64,000 nucleotides of DNA from Bin87 sp034423595 (GTDB lineage: Bacteria > Chloroflexota > Dehalococcoidia > Lucifugimonadales > UBA3495), in the NCBI GenBank assembly GCA_965207025.1, contig OZ242258.1, positions 3,100,001 to 3,164,000 of the forward strand, given 5' to 3'. The position numbers and the translations under genes are program-made. Positions 1 to 9,116 of this stretch are shown one piece after another. The stretch's first letter is position 1. Each line of letters starts with the position of its first letter. The notes below the pieces were generated by a model, which worked only from the letters and a program-made list of their open reading frames with translations, was not told the origin of the DNA and made no database searches.

Positions 1-1619
1 CTCAGCTTCAAGGTGGAAGCCTCCACGCTGAGGGAAGTGGTCTTGCGCGGCGAACCGCCGGGACCCTTGACCGCGATCTGGATGCTAGCGTCAAGGCCGC
101 CGGGCAGGTCGAAGACGTAGTCGCTGCCGTCCCTGGTGGGAGTGAAGCAGTCGGTGTCGCCGCTGGCTGCGGTCCAGGTGCAGGTGGCGCCGAGGCTGAT
201 CTCGCTCAGGTCGCCGCCGAAGTCCCGGGGCTTGAGCGTGATCTCGTCGCCGTAGCTGGCCGAAGTGGGGCTGACGGAGACGGAAGCCTCCAGTTCAAAC
301 TCCTTGACGGCGCTGGCGAAGCGGGGGTTGCCGGCTTCGGAGTCCGCCGCACAGATGTAGTTGACTTTGCCACCGTCAAACTCGTCCTGGTGGACGGTGA
401 AGGTGATGGTGAACTTGTCGTCGCTGCCCACCACAGCTTCGCCCAACTTCTCGCCCATGGTCATGACGTCCATGCAGCTGGGGGCGTCGCCGGTCTTCTT
501 GACGAGGACCCTGGCTTCGGCGCCCACGCCGTTGTTGAAGCCGGTTCCGGTGATGGTGATTTCCTTGCCGCGACCGGCGTCCTCATCGGACAGGCTGATT
601 TTGGCCTTGGTCTCCAGGTCGCTCAGCTTGACGTGCGCCGTGTTGTCGGCGTCGAACTCGGGAACGCTGGCGCCGGGGGCGAGGACCGTGTAGCCCACGC
701 TGTGGCTGCCCGCTTCCGTCGGGTTCTTCACGCCGGCCTTGTCCAGCACCAGGCGGAGGTTCTTGGCGTCGTCGGCCGACCAGTCGTCAAAGCCGGTGTC
801 GTTGCCGGGGTTCATGTCGGGGACGTAGATCCGGAGATCCCAGTCGTCGTCGCCGCCAAAGTGGTCGTCGTCGTCAACGGCCACGGAGTCGGTCACATAG
901 ACGCGACCCGTGGTCCGGCCCACGAAATAAACCTGGCCCCGGTCGATGTCGCCAACCTGGAAGTCGTCCTCCAGGTAGAGAACTACGGAACTGCCCGCGG
1001 TCAGCTCGCCCGGGTTTCCGATGGTCAGCGTCAGCTTGACGCTGGAGCCGCCGGTAGTGCTGCTGCTCTCGATGGCGTCGTCCATCACGACGATGGGGAC
1101 CGTCACCGGCGAATCGTCCTCCACCGTCACGGTGATGGTGATGGAGGCGGAAGCGCCGTGGCTGTCCTCGGCCATTACCGTAACCATGGACTCGCCCGAC
1201 CGATCGCCGGACATGATGGTCACGCGTCCCGCTCTGGATGTCACGGTCACGCTGCCGCTGCTGACGTAGGCGTCGGTAATGGACAATGTGTCGTCTTCAT
1301 CAGGGTCTTCAAACAGTTGATCCACGCCAAGGGTGCGCGTCGTGCCTTCCGCCATGCTCAGCATGTTGGCGCCGTCAATAGCCATTGGGGCCTGGTTGGG
1401 CTCCGGCGTGGGCTCCGGCGTTGCCGGCGGCGGCGGCGGCGGCGGCGCGCCGGTGGGACCCGCGTCGGTGCCAGTGGGCGGCGGCGGCGGCGGCGGGGCC
1501 TGGGCCGCCGCGGACCCGGGCGATGCCGCGAACGCTACCATCATGGCCACCATCGCGATGACGGCGACGCCAATCATCAGCGACACTGGCCAGACGTGCT
1601 TTCTGGTTGTGTTGCTCAT
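1..1619 (-). CDS. Secreted cadherin-like/IPT-like surface protein (C-terminus outside window)
   Basis: The reading frame is open from an ATG at 1619 to the window edge, giving about 539 residues of an incomplete protein. It starts MSNTTRKHVW and has a hydrophobic signal segment (residues ~8-33), then a Pro-rich linker with two runs of prolines and a TPEPTPEP stretch (~36-70). A cadherin/VCBS-like domain follows (ASASITITVTV near residue 140), then acidic Asp-rich beta domains and at least one IPT-like domain (ITITGTGF). It is probably exported and surface-attached or secreted; the ligand is unknown. It is the third of three minus-strand genes sharing the same signal type and leader hairpin. 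The antisense frame is also open but is a GC-rich shadow. Confidence 0.8.
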   Translation of the reverse strand, partial: MSNTTRKHVWPVSLMIGVAVIAMVAMMVAFAASPGSAAAQAPPPPPPPTGTDAGPTGAPPPPPPPATPEPTPEPNQAPMAIDGANMLSMAEGTTRTLGVDQLFEDPDEDDTLSITDAYVSSGSVTVTSRAGRVTIMSGDRSGESMVTVMAEDSHGASASITITVTVEDDSPVTVPIVVMDDAIESSSTTGGSSVKLTLTIGNPGELTAGSSVVLYLEDDFQVGDIDRGQVYFVGRTTGRVYVTDSVAVDDDDHFGGDDDWDLRIYVPDMNPGNDTGFDDWSADDAKNLRLVLDKAGVKNPTEAGSHSVGYTVLAPGASVPEFDADNTAHVKLSDLETKAKISLSDEDAGRGKEITITGTGFNNGVGAEARVLVKKTGDAPSCMDVMTMGEKLGEAVVGSDDKFTITFTVHQDEFDGGKVNYICAADSEAGNPRFASAVKEFELEASVSVSPTSASYGDEITLKPRDFGGDLSEISLGATCTWTAASGDTDCFTPTRDGSDYVFDLPGGLDASIQIAVKGPGGSPRKTTSLSVEASTLKL

Positions 1620-1626
1620 CTGCTGT

Positions 1627-1643
1627 AATCTCCTTGTGAGATT
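1627..1643 (-). promoter_or_regulatory. Leader hairpin over the ribosome binding site
   Basis: On the minus strand AATCTC, loop ACAAG, GAGATT forms a 6-bp hairpin that contains the AAGGAG Shine-Dalgarno sequence, eight bases before the ATG at 1619. The same element precedes the genes starting at 3528 and 7180. Confidence 0.6.
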
Positions 1644-1737
1644 GTTTTTGCCTGCTGCCGGGGAGCGCTTCCGGTCGGTTCGCACCTTGCGGGGCGCTCC
1701 CATAACAGCATTGTTCCTCACATCGGCTCTAATCGGG

Positions 1738-3528
1738 CTACTCAACGGTCACGATTCCCGACCAGTTGCTCCAATTGCTGTACGTCCAAGTGCCGTCTGT
1801 CTGTTCCTGACCGGCAACAACGATGAAGGCATACTCACCGCTGGGCAGGCCGGTAACGGTTGTGGACATAGCCTCACCATCCAACGAGTCAACGTAATCG
1901 CCGCTGCCGGTGGTGTAGCTGTGCGCGTACACCCACTGCGCGGTGGCGTTTGCCGCCGGCGTCCAGGTGATGGTCACACTGCCAGTGCCGCCGAAGGGGC
2001 CGCTGGTGAGGGCGGTGGTCAATCCGACTGGATCACCCAGGGGTTCGGGAGGCGCAACATGACTGGCAGTCTTGACCTCGGTGGCTTCGTTCCACAGCGA
2101 AGGACCGGATTTCACCGCCATCACTGTGCCGTCAGCTTCGACGTGGGCGAACACTGCCGCCACGCGGTAGGTCACGCCGCCTTCCGGCGCGTCGCCGTCG
2201 GTGTATTCCTGGGTCAGCACCGAGTTCAGGCCATCAGGAGAGTACTGGTGCGGCTGCACGTACAGCGTCATCCAGCTATCGCTGCCATTCCGACGTTGTA
2301 CGCAGTATGCCACCATCTCGCTGTCGAGATCAGCGCCGGAATCCGCGGGTGTGCGCCAGTCGCCCAGCGGCGGGTCCCACTGCAGCTCAACGTCATCGAT
2401 CAGGTCGTCGCCGGTGGGAGACTTGATCGTGGCTACCAGCGAGCTGGGGCGGGCCGGAGGATTAATCGTCCCTCCAATTTCAATTTCATCGGTCATGGAC
2501 GGGGGACCCACCAGGTCAACGCTGTTGCGAGCGCTGACGCGGTATTCGTAGGTCATCCCGGACATCGCGGTGGTGTCGGCGTAGTACAGCTGGTCCTCCA
2601 CTATTGCGATTCTGGTCCAGGACCCGCCGTCCGTGCGGCGTTCCACGATGTACGACACGATGGTCGCGTCGGCGCCCAGCAGAGCGATGCCCGCGTTGTC
2701 CCCGCCGGTGTGGGGCGGCGTGACGTTCCTGCAATCTCCATCGCAGTCGCCCGGAGCGAGATTCGGCGGGGCACCCTGTCCGGCGTCGGACGGAGCCTCC
2801 CAGGCCAGGGCTACGTGGCCCACGCTGCCGGAGACAGGCAACGGCAGACAAATCTGCGCGTCCTCCACGTTGAAAGTCGTCGTCAGGCTCATAGGCATGG
2901 TCGGCGGCGTTTCCGCAGGATAGAGTATCCCGCCCGAATCCGCGGTGCGCTTGGTCACCGTTGGGGAAACCGGGCCATTCTCCATCATTGGGTTGCCGTC
3001 GGCGTCTTCATAGGCGAAAATCGCCTCCACCGTGTGGCTGTAGTAGGTGCTGTAGGAAAGACCCCAGAAGTGTACTTCCGTGTCGTCAGCCTCAACCTCC
3101 TTCATCATCGGAGGCGTGCTGGCTATAGGGTTGTTCTGGTCCTGGACGTACAGCGTCTGGGTAATCTCGTACCCAACCACCCTGGCGTCCTCGTCGTAAC
3201 CTTGCGGCGGGCTCCACCGCACGGTCATCGTGTTGTCCAAGGCAGCCACACTCACCATGGTCGGCGCGGTCAACTCGATGGTCGGCATCGGCTCCGGCAT
3301 CGGCGTAGTGTGGTCAGTGGGGTCAGTGGGGTCGAGGCCGGCCGCCACGTGATCGCGCACACACTCGGCCCGTGCGACCAAGTCCTCGGGATGCTCATCA
3401 GCGCAATTGTGAGCCAGGGCAGTCTGTGGTGTCATCACCGACAACGCCACCACTGCAGCCAGCACTCCAAACACGGCCAACGACGTCATAGCCGCCAGCC
3501 AGGGGCGCTTTCTGGTTTGGTTAGTCAT
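1738..3528 (-). CDS. Secreted fibronectin type III repeat protein
   Basis: 596 residues. An N-terminal signal segment (MTNQTRKRPW then a hydrophobic run to TALAHN, ~12-40) is followed by a short Cys-containing stretch and about four fibronectin-III-like domains (~83-195, ~205-350, ~355-495, ~505-596). Each has the usual Trp in strand B (MTVRWSPP, VALAWEAP, VELQWDPP, VTITWTPA) and a Tyr in strand F (TYEYRVSARN, TYRVAAVF). No catalytic domain or membrane anchor is visible, so it is probably an extracellular adhesion or carbohydrate-associated protein. It lies between two similar proteins in the same direction, with gaps of about 106-118 bases. Confidence 0.85.
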   Translation of the reverse strand: MTNQTRKRPWLAAMTSLAVFGVLAAVVALSVMTPQTALAHNCADEHPEDLVARAECVRDHVAAGLDPTDPTDHTTPMPEPMPTIELTAPTMVSVAALDNTMTVRWSPPQGYDEDARVVGYEITQTLYVQDQNNPIASTPPMMKEVEADDTEVHFWGLSYSTYYSHTVEAIFAYEDADGNPMMENGPVSPTVTKRTADSGGILYPAETPPTMPMSLTTTFNVEDAQICLPLPVSGSVGHVALAWEAPSDAGQGAPPNLAPGDCDGDCRNVTPPHTGGDNAGIALLGADATIVSYIVERRTDGGSWTRIAIVEDQLYYADTTAMSGMTYEYRVSARNSVDLVGPPSMTDEIEIGGTINPPARPSSLVATIKSPTGDDLIDDVELQWDPPLGDWRTPADSGADLDSEMVAYCVQRRNGSDSWMTLYVQPHQYSPDGLNSVLTQEYTDGDAPEGGVTYRVAAVFAHVEADGTVMAVKSGPSLWNEATEVKTASHVAPPEPLGDPVGLTTALTSGPFGGTGSVTITWTPAANATAQWVYAHSYTTGSGDYVDSLDGEAMSTTVTGLPSGEYAFIVVAGQEQTDGTWTYSNWSNWSGIVTVE

Positions 3529-3535
3529 TTGCTGT

Positions 3536-3551
3536 AATCTCCTTTGAGATT
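3536..3551 (-). promoter_or_regulatory. Leader hairpin over the ribosome binding site (second copy)
   Basis: AATCTC, loop AAAG, GAGATT on the minus strand: the same 6-bp stem as at 1627, with a loop one base shorter. It includes the AAGGAG of the gene starting at 3528. Confidence 0.6.
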
Positions 3552-3634
3552 GCCTTTCTGATTTGTTCCGGGCTGTCCACCGGCGGCAGCCGTTTGGCGC
3601 AGCCCAGAACTGTCAGTCTTCCGGATGGCGGCGA

Positions 3635-6600
3635 TTACTCGGCCGTGATCCTCACGTAGTCCGAGAGCTCGTATTCCAGGTCGTCGTTGAATGCACCGAC
3701 GAAGATCAGGTATTCATCCCCGACCGTCAGGCCCTGGATTTGGCCGGACTTTGCATCAGCCATCGCTGCTGCCGTATGGGTTGGGGCAGTGGCGTCAGTG
3801 AGGTTAGTCGCGATGAGGAAGTATCCGGTAGCATTGGCCACAGAATCCCAACTCACGAGCACGATACCGCTGCCCACGGGGTTGGTGCCCGTGATAGTCG
3901 GCGCCATCAGCGGGATGGCATTCACCGTGACCATGATGGTCTGCGAGGCAGACTCTCCGGCCTCGTCGGTGGCGGTAACGGTGATGGTAGCCGGGCCGGC
4001 TGCGACGCCGGTGATGGTTACCATGCCCATGTTGTCCACCGTCGAACTGGCGATCATGTCGTCAGAGGACATCTCGGTCCACGTCAGCGTGTCATCCGCG
4101 TCAGCGTCGGTGATGGTGCTCGCGACCATGGCCGTCATACCAACAATAACCGTCAGGGCGGGCAGGCTGGCGGTGGGGGCCGTAGGAGCGTTGTTGGTCG
4201 GCTCCACTACGGGAGTCGTTTGCGTGGTGGCCGATGCCTCGGCGGACGGCATGCTGGCGCCCTTGGCGTTGACCGCCTTGACCTGGTACGTGTACATGGT
4301 TTCGGCCATCAGGCCCATGTCCATGTAGCTCATGCCGGTGATGGTGCCGTAGTTCGCCATGAAAGTGGCGTCAACCACCATCTTGGCGTCGGCCATCAGG
4401 CCGTCGTACATCTTGCAGTAAGGCGAGGTCTTGTCGTCAGCCCCGGGAGCCGGGGTGCTGTCGGCAGGAACCGCGTCGTTCATCATCGGGCAGTCCAGCG
4501 TGTTCCACCATGAAGCGGCGTCAGTCGCTGCGATGGTCATGAACATGCCATCACCGCTCTTCCGATCCAGCACGTAGCCGATGCTGCCAGCGCCGCCGTC
4601 GTCGGCGGGAGCCTGCCACATCAGGTCGATCTGCATGTCGCTAGCCGCGGTTGCAGTCAGAGCCATCGGCATGCCTGGCGCCATGGCCCGATAGGTCATC
4701 GCAATGGCGTCGTTGTCGTTGGTGTTGATGTAGGCGTCGCCGAATCCAATGAACCCGGTGCTTTCACCAACCACGTTGATACCAAAGACCCGGTAGCAGA
4801 ACTCAGCGCCGGGCATCAGGTCGGAGTGGGTGTACGACGTGGCGGTGCTCATGGTGTCTTTCATCAAGTCGGTCCAATCTTCCGCGCACGACCCTTGGGC
4901 GTTGAGCGGCGAGGACTGGATCCGGTAGCCCTTGATATTTGCAGCCGTGATGTCATCGGCGCGAGCGGTCCAGAGCAGTTCTATGGTGTCCCGGCCCTTT
5001 GCCTTGGCCACCAACCAGGCCGGATCGTCCGCACCCTGCGCAGCGAAAGTCTTGGTGTTCATCACGGCGGAAGGTTCGCTGTAACCCAGACTGCCCGGGG
5101 CATTGTTCTTCGTGGACACCCGGTAATGCCGGGTCGTACCCTGGGCCAGACCGGTGTGTTTGAGTTTGACCTCGTGGATGGGTGTGGCTACCCTGGTCTC
5201 GGTCAACGTTGGGGCGCCGGTATCTTCGTTGTACTTGACCGAGTACGTGTGCGAGTATGGTTCACCCTTGAGAGTGATCACAATCGGCTGGTACTTGGTC
5301 CAGTCCTTGCCGTCGGCCGAAACCTCGACGCGGTAGCCCTTGAGTGCGCCGAAGCCGGCTCTTTCGTGACCTGATCCCGCTTTGTTAGTGCCGTCAGCAG
5401 CAGGAGCCGTGGCAGTTGCATCAGTGCTCAGCCAGAAAGACATCTCCAGCTCAGTCTCGGAGAGCGGATTCGGGTCAGTATTCCAAGTGGGAGCCTCAGG
5501 CCTGTTGGGCGTTGAGGTAGTCAGCGATTTCAGTGGCGATACCTTGGTCAGTATTCTCCCATCAGTGCCCTTGGTATCGGATTGAAGGGCAAACACCCGG
5601 TAGTAGTACTGCGTTCCGGCGGTGCGTGCACGGTGAACCCCGGTATCCCCGCCTTCTGCATATCCCGTCCAGCTTTCGGCGTCGGCATCGTATGTCGCAA
5701 ACATAGCATCGACACCGGTAGGGAGGTCCTTCCAGTCGATGCGGTCCGTCGAGTATTCAACCCGATACCGCTCACTAGGGCCGCCGGTGGGGATTGTGAC
5801 GCTCCAACCCAAATCGATGCCCGTCCGACCTTGGTTGCTGGGCGCGTGGAGGGCCACCTTGGTTATTGTGGGAGTGCCGAGAAGTGTTTCCGCAGCAGCG
5901 GTACTAGGGGTGTTTGGCGCGTTGTTCACCACGATTCCATCGGACCATGTCCCATCATTCTCATCGATGGTGCCGTCTGCCGTTTTTCTTTGGACAACCT
6001 TATTCACCGCCATCACCCGGAAAGCCCAGTATGACGGAGTATCAGCAGTGGGATTGGGCTTGCCGTCGAATTTGGCGAGCGTATTGAGAATGCTGTCGGT
6101 GAGAGTCAGGTCAGTGTTGGCCTCTACATAGTAGACCTCGTTCCTGGAAATCGTGGTGTCTGCGTTTGTATCAGCATCATCACTGTCAAACTCAGCAGTG
6201 GCAGCAAGGTCAGCGTTTACGGCGCCCATGACGTAATACCCGAGGATAGGCGCGCCGTTGGGATCGTGCATAGCGGCATCTAAGCCACTACTTGGCGCGG
6301 TATCGTTGGCAGATATATTGGCAGGCAAGTCCCAATACAGAGTCATCCCGCCGGCGGGGGTCACCGAGACTCTCAGATTCTGCGCTGCACCTGGGTTATT
6401 CCCGGCGTTGGTCTTTCCGGAGCCCTTATTAGAGGCGGAACTCTCGCCGACCGAGTTGGTCGCATAGATCCGGTAGTGCCGTGTGGTACTCTCCAGAAGG
6501 CCCTTATGCGTGTACTCGCAGTCCACATTAGTCCCAGAGCACATGGCGTCTTTGGCGGATAGCTTCGGTTCGAGATCGGTGAAGCTACTGCCATCCTTTG

Positions 6601-7180
6601 ACACCTGGACGCGGTATGTCTTTACCGGCGCTCCCGGGGGGTTTACCGGCGCTCTCCACGTCAGTACCAGCCATTCATTGTCTCTGTGCAGTCCCGTAGT
6701 GGCTACCGTGGTTCCGGGGGCTACGAGCAGAGCCGTTGGGGCATCCGGTTTCATGGATGCTTTGGTGGTTTCGCTGACGGGGTCGTGCGCGGGGCTGCTG
6801 CCGCCGGTGTTGAAAGCGAAGATCCGGTATTGCCGCTCCTCGCTGGCCATCAGCCCTTCATTGTCGACGTACTCGGTATCGCCAGCTGCGACGTTCGACA
6901 CCAGGTTGTACCAGACCAGGCCGTCTTCGTCCGAGTAATCGATGCGGTAGCCGTCGGGCAGTCCGACGTCGCCAGCCGCGGGCTTCTCCCACGTCAGTTT
7001 GATGGTTGTCTGATCGAGGGCAGCCGCCATTAGATTGAGGGGCGTCCCCGGGGCGACTTCCTGTTGTTGCGCCAGCACCCCGTTGGGCGTCAGCGTCATG
7101 AAGGCGGCCAGCGCGCCGATCACGGCTACCGCCGCAATCAGTGGCACTGACCACATCAATTTTCTTGTTTTTCTACTCAT
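3635..7180 (-). CDS. Large secreted fibronectin III repeat protein with a cadherin-like domain
   Basis: 1181 residues from the ATG at 7180 (MSRKTRKLMW), chosen because AAGGAGAT lies just upstream and the signal segment begins here; the frame stays open to 7291 but that extension carries no signal. After the signal (~8-38) come roughly eight fibronectin-III-like domains with repeated motifs such as IKLTWEKP, LVLTWRAP, HYRIYATN and YYRVFALQ. Near residues 1000-1090 a cadherin/Big-like domain follows (ATITVTATDEAGESASQTI), then a last fibronectin-like domain (IVLVSWDSV) ending DYVRITAE. Probably extracellular. It heads the three-gene minus-strand series. Confidence 0.88.
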   Translation of the reverse strand: MSRKTRKLMWSVPLIAAVAVIGALAAFMTLTPNGVLAQQQEVAPGTPLNLMAAALDQTTIKLTWEKPAAGDVGLPDGYRIDYSDEDGLVWYNLVSNVAAGDTEYVDNEGLMASEERQYRIFAFNTGGSSPAHDPVSETTKASMKPDAPTALLVAPGTTVATTGLHRDNEWLVLTWRAPVNPPGAPVKTYRVQVSKDGSSFTDLEPKLSAKDAMCSGTNVDCEYTHKGLLESTTRHYRIYATNSVGESSASNKGSGKTNAGNNPGAAQNLRVSVTPAGGMTLYWDLPANISANDTAPSSGLDAAMHDPNGAPILGYYVMGAVNADLAATAEFDSDDADTNADTTISRNEVYYVEANTDLTLTDSILNTLAKFDGKPNPTADTPSYWAFRVMAVNKVVQRKTADGTIDENDGTWSDGIVVNNAPNTPSTAAAETLLGTPTITKVALHAPSNQGRTGIDLGWSVTIPTGGPSERYRVEYSTDRIDWKDLPTGVDAMFATYDADAESWTGYAEGGDTGVHRARTAGTQYYYRVFALQSDTKGTDGRILTKVSPLKSLTTSTPNRPEAPTWNTDPNPLSETELEMSFWLSTDATATAPAADGTNKAGSGHERAGFGALKGYRVEVSADGKDWTKYQPIVITLKGEPYSHTYSVKYNEDTGAPTLTETRVATPIHEVKLKHTGLAQGTTRHYRVSTKNNAPGSLGYSEPSAVMNTKTFAAQGADDPAWLVAKAKGRDTIELLWTARADDITAANIKGYRIQSSPLNAQGSCAEDWTDLMKDTMSTATSYTHSDLMPGAEFCYRVFGINVVGESTGFIGFGDAYINTNDNDAIAMTYRAMAPGMPMALTATAASDMQIDLMWQAPADDGGAGSIGYVLDRKSGDGMFMTIAATDAASWWNTLDCPMMNDAVPADSTPAPGADDKTSPYCKMYDGLMADAKMVVDATFMANYGTITGMSYMDMGLMAETMYTYQVKAVNAKGASMPSAEASATTQTTPVVEPTNNAPTAPTASLPALTVIVGMTAMVASTITDADADDTLTWTEMSSDDMIASSTVDNMGMVTITGVAAGPATITVTATDEAGESASQTIMVTVNAIPLMAPTITGTNPVGSGIVLVSWDSVANATGYFLIATNLTDATAPTHTAAAMADAKSGQIQGLTVGDEYLIFVGAFNDDLEYELSDYVRITAE

Positions 7181-7187
7181 TTGACAA

Positions 7188-7204
7188 AATCTCCTTGTGA
7201 GATT
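7188..7204 (-). promoter_or_regulatory. Leader hairpin over the ribosome binding site (third copy)
   Basis: The same AATCTC / ACAAG / GAGATT hairpin as at 1627, with AAGGAG inside it, seven bases before the ATG at 7180. Confidence 0.6.
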
Positions 7205-7665
7205 GCCATTTGCGTTTTGGATGTGAAATCGGCGCGCCCTCGGCCCGTTGGTTTCCGGGGCCGGATCGAGATTGCCGCGCTGCGCTCGCAATGACGGCAG
7301 TATTGCCCGCGGGCGGGCAGGGGGCGACTTTAGGCAGTTATGGGCGTTGGCACCTCCTTATGATGCGGTGGGGCCGTTGTTGGGGCCGGTCCTTCAACCA
7401 ACAAGCTCAGGATGATGGTTCGACAAGCTCACCATGAGCGGATGTGTTGCCATGATGGTTTGACAAGATCACCATGAGCGGCGTGTCGGGCCGGCCGTGG
7501 GTAACGGCAGTAGAGAATAACACTGGCCTATTGTAGCGCGGGAAGTATTACGGGAGTATTACGGGAGTGGGCGAATTTTTGAGGAATTATTGGGAAATGG
7601 GTGGGTGAATACCACCCGCACCCAGCCCTCTCCCATCGAGGGAGAGGGTTTTTTAGGCGACGCCG
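7205..7665. other. Intergenic region with dispersed-repeat debris
   Basis: No gene seen. It contains pieces of repeats found elsewhere in the window: GCTCGCAATGACGG at 7281-7294, two imperfect copies of the TTCGACAAGCTCA family at about 7391-7440 and 7455-7480, and a CCCTCTCCC palindrome at 7626. The promoter of the minus-strand gene at 7180 should lie here, but no clear -35/-10 pair could be picked. Confidence 0.6.
7626..7648 (+). repeat. CCCTCTCCC palindromic repeat followed by a T run
   Basis: CCCTCTCCC, a 5-nt loop, then GGGAGAGGG, followed on the plus strand by TTTTTT, so it resembles an intrinsic terminator. No plus-strand gene ends here. The palindrome is one of at least five copies (8775, 10873, 11158, 55807). 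Confidence 0.6.
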
Positions 7666-7869
7666 TCAGGATTCCAGGGCTTTGGCGAGTTTATCGAGAG
7701 TGGCGTCGGGGTTGAGGGCGGAATTGCGAGCCAGGTTGTAGAGGCGCTTCAACCGCTGGGCCTGGACGTCCGTCGCCAACCGGTTACTTGGAACGTCAAC
7801 GTTTCCGGTTTCTTCTTCGTCCAGCGTTTCCAGCACCCGTGCGGAAGACCCCTGGGCATCCTTATCCAT
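7666..7869 (-). CDS. Small hypothetical protein, 67 residues
   Basis: Predicted mostly helical; the end, LDKLAKALES, is preceded by an RLKRLYNLARNSAL helix. No strong ribosome binding site precedes the ATG at 7869. It overlaps by 8 nt a 10-codon ORF (7862-7894) that does have AAGGAGA, so translation may be coupled or the true gene may be frameshifted. Function unknown. Confidence 0.45.
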   Translation of the reverse strand: MDKDAQGSSARVLETLDEEETGNVDVPSNRLATDVQAQRLKRLYNLARNSALNPDATLDKLAKALES

Positions 7870-7894
7870 CCAGAATGCTATCCAGTTGACTCAT
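7862..7894 (-). other. Ten-codon upstream ORF with a good ribosome binding site
   Basis: Encodes MSQLDSILDG. CAAGGAGA lies 6 nt before its ATG, and that ATG overlaps the stop of a coding-like stretch in another frame (about 7891-8035, ending ELAGAIAFGDSQGETA) that lacks a usual start codon. Either a chain of coupled small ORFs or a frameshifted phage gene. Confidence 0.3.
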
Positions 7895-7987
7895 GCCGTT
7901 TCTCCTTGCGAATCGCCGAACGCGATGGCGCCGGCCAGTTCTTCCAGGTCGCTCTGAATATGCGATGCGTTGAATGGATCGCCGGGA

Positions 7988-8230
7988 TCACGACCGGCCC
8001 TGATCGCCGTAGTACGCGCCGAGTTGTATTGCGGCTACTCCGGTAAAGGTTCCGGCCAGAGAAGGCCCGGTAAAATCCATAATGGATTGGCAAACGTTGA
8101 CGAAGATCCGGTCGGCTTCACTCAGAGGGTCGCCGGCCGTCGCCCTGACCCAACCCAGCGCAACAAACGCCGACAGGAAAATTGACAGTTGCAGGAGAAC
8201 CACCCCTATGGGGATGATCATTCGGATCAT
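7988..8230 (-). CDS. Small membrane protein, about 80 residues
   Basis: Starts MIRMIIPIGVVLLQLSIFLS, a single membrane helix followed by a soluble stretch and a second weakly hydrophobic segment. The ATG at 8230 overlaps the stop of the preceding gene as ATGA, which favours this start over upstream in-frame codons and implies translational coupling. It may belong to the neighbouring phage remnant (holin-like size), but there is no family match I can name. Confidence 0.5.
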   Translation of the reverse strand: MIRMIIPIGVVLLQLSIFLSAFVALGWVRATAGDPLSEADRIFVNVCQSIMDFTGPSLAGTFTGVAAIQLGAYYGDQGRS

Positions 8231-8379
8231 GGGGCCGCTTCCCGGTTTGCCGGACCGGGGTTGTTGGCCGTCCGGCGGCCGTTGAAGATAGTCTTTTTCA
8301 GCCAGTATCCGAATAGGCCGAAGGTTGCCACCCACAGCAGAGCCGCCACGATGGTAAGCAAAATCAGCATGGCCGTCAT
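8227..8379 (-). CDS. Small membrane protein, about 50 residues
   Basis: MTAMLILLTIVAALLWVATF opens a single transmembrane helix followed by a basic tail (KKTIFNGRR). The ATG at 8379 is chosen because AGAGGTG sits 6 nt upstream; an in-frame ATG at 8403 lacks such a site. It is coupled to the next gene through ATGA at 8227-8230. Function unknown. Confidence 0.5.
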   Translation of the reverse strand: MTAMLILLTIVAALLWVATFGLFGYWLKKTIFNGRRTANNPGPANREAAP

Positions 8380-8559
8380 GATTTTCACCTCTGTTGGTGA
8401 CATGGTAGCACGCTCGGAGAGGTGACGCGCGCCCGTTGACGCCCCGCCTCGCATCCCGATAATCTGTACATACGTTCGCTAATCAGCGATGGTTGGCGAA
8501 TGAATTTTTGCCGTTGCGCCAGGTCCGTTGGAATCGGACGGCGCGCCAGGAAGGTTTAC

Positions 8560-8820
8560 GTGTACGAGTTGAATTGCAGACGTTGCGGATCGGAGGCGCT
8601 GCTGGAACTGGCCCGGCTGGCGGGGGAGGACCATACGGTGTACCGGTGCCGGGACTGCGGGTTCCTGTTCAGTCCGCCGGATGAGGCAGCGGCGGCGGCG
8701 CGGTCGCCGGGGATAGAGCCGTCGCCGCTGCGCCGCCACCCTCACCCCCGCATCGAGCGCGGGGCCGGCTCCAGCCCTCTCCCATCAAGGGAGAGGGGGC
8801 TGCTGAGCCGAGGAGGTTAG
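8560..8820 (+). CDS. Small zinc-ribbon protein
   Basis: The GTG at 8560 follows AGGAAGG with a 5-nt gap. The protein of about 86 residues has a zinc ribbon, CRRCG at ~6-10 and CRDCG at ~29-33, in the first half. The last 35 residues are encoded by a CCCTCTCCC dispersed repeat (8775-8797), so the original C-terminus was probably replaced by repeat read-through. A similar small zinc ribbon lies at 56510. It precedes the phage terminase by about 300 bases. Confidence 0.5.
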   Translation: MYELNCRRCGSEALLELARLAGEDHTVYRCRDCGFLFSPPDEAAAAARSPGIEPSPLRRHPHPRIERGAGSSPLPSRERGLLSRGG

Positions 8821-8906
8821 GGCTGGGCCGGCCGGCGACGGACGTTGAGGGGTTTTACATCGATGAACAGGATGGACAGGATAGGAGTTTGGAGGACGGG
8901 GTTGAG

Positions 8907-9085
8907 GATGCCAACGGTGTAGGGGCGGGTTTGAAACCCGCCCCTACCGGCCCATGCGGAAACCACGTCGCCGATGCCAACGGTGTAGAGGCGGGTTTGA
9001 ATCCTGTCCTTACGGGCCCATGCGGAAATGGCGAGGGAGGTGGCGACGATGACGGTGTAGGGGCGGGTTTGAAACCCGCCCCTAC
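8907..9085. repeat. Three tandem copies of the GTAGGGGCGGG palindromic repeat
   Basis: Palindromes at 8919-8947, 8985-9013 and 9057-9085. Each runs GTAGGGGCGGGTTTGAAACC and on through the mirror half (the second copy is degenerate). The first two sit in a 66-bp direct repeat that begins GATGCCAACGGTGTA (8907 and 8973). The whole array is open in the terminase frame and would encode VGAGLKPAPT-type peptides. Confidence 0.85.
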
Positions 9086-9116
9086 GGGCCCGGGGGACGG
9101 GGAGGCGATAGGGCCG

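Noticed and set aside
390..3537. Long plus-strand frames opposite the fibronectin-repeat genes
   Set aside because: They are antisense shadows in GC-rich coding DNA; the minus strand has signal peptides, domain repeats and ribosome binding sites.
8907..9085. Possible CRISPR array in the tandem palindromes
   Set aside because: Spacing is irregular, the intervals between the first two copies are themselves repeated, and copies occur singly elsewhere.
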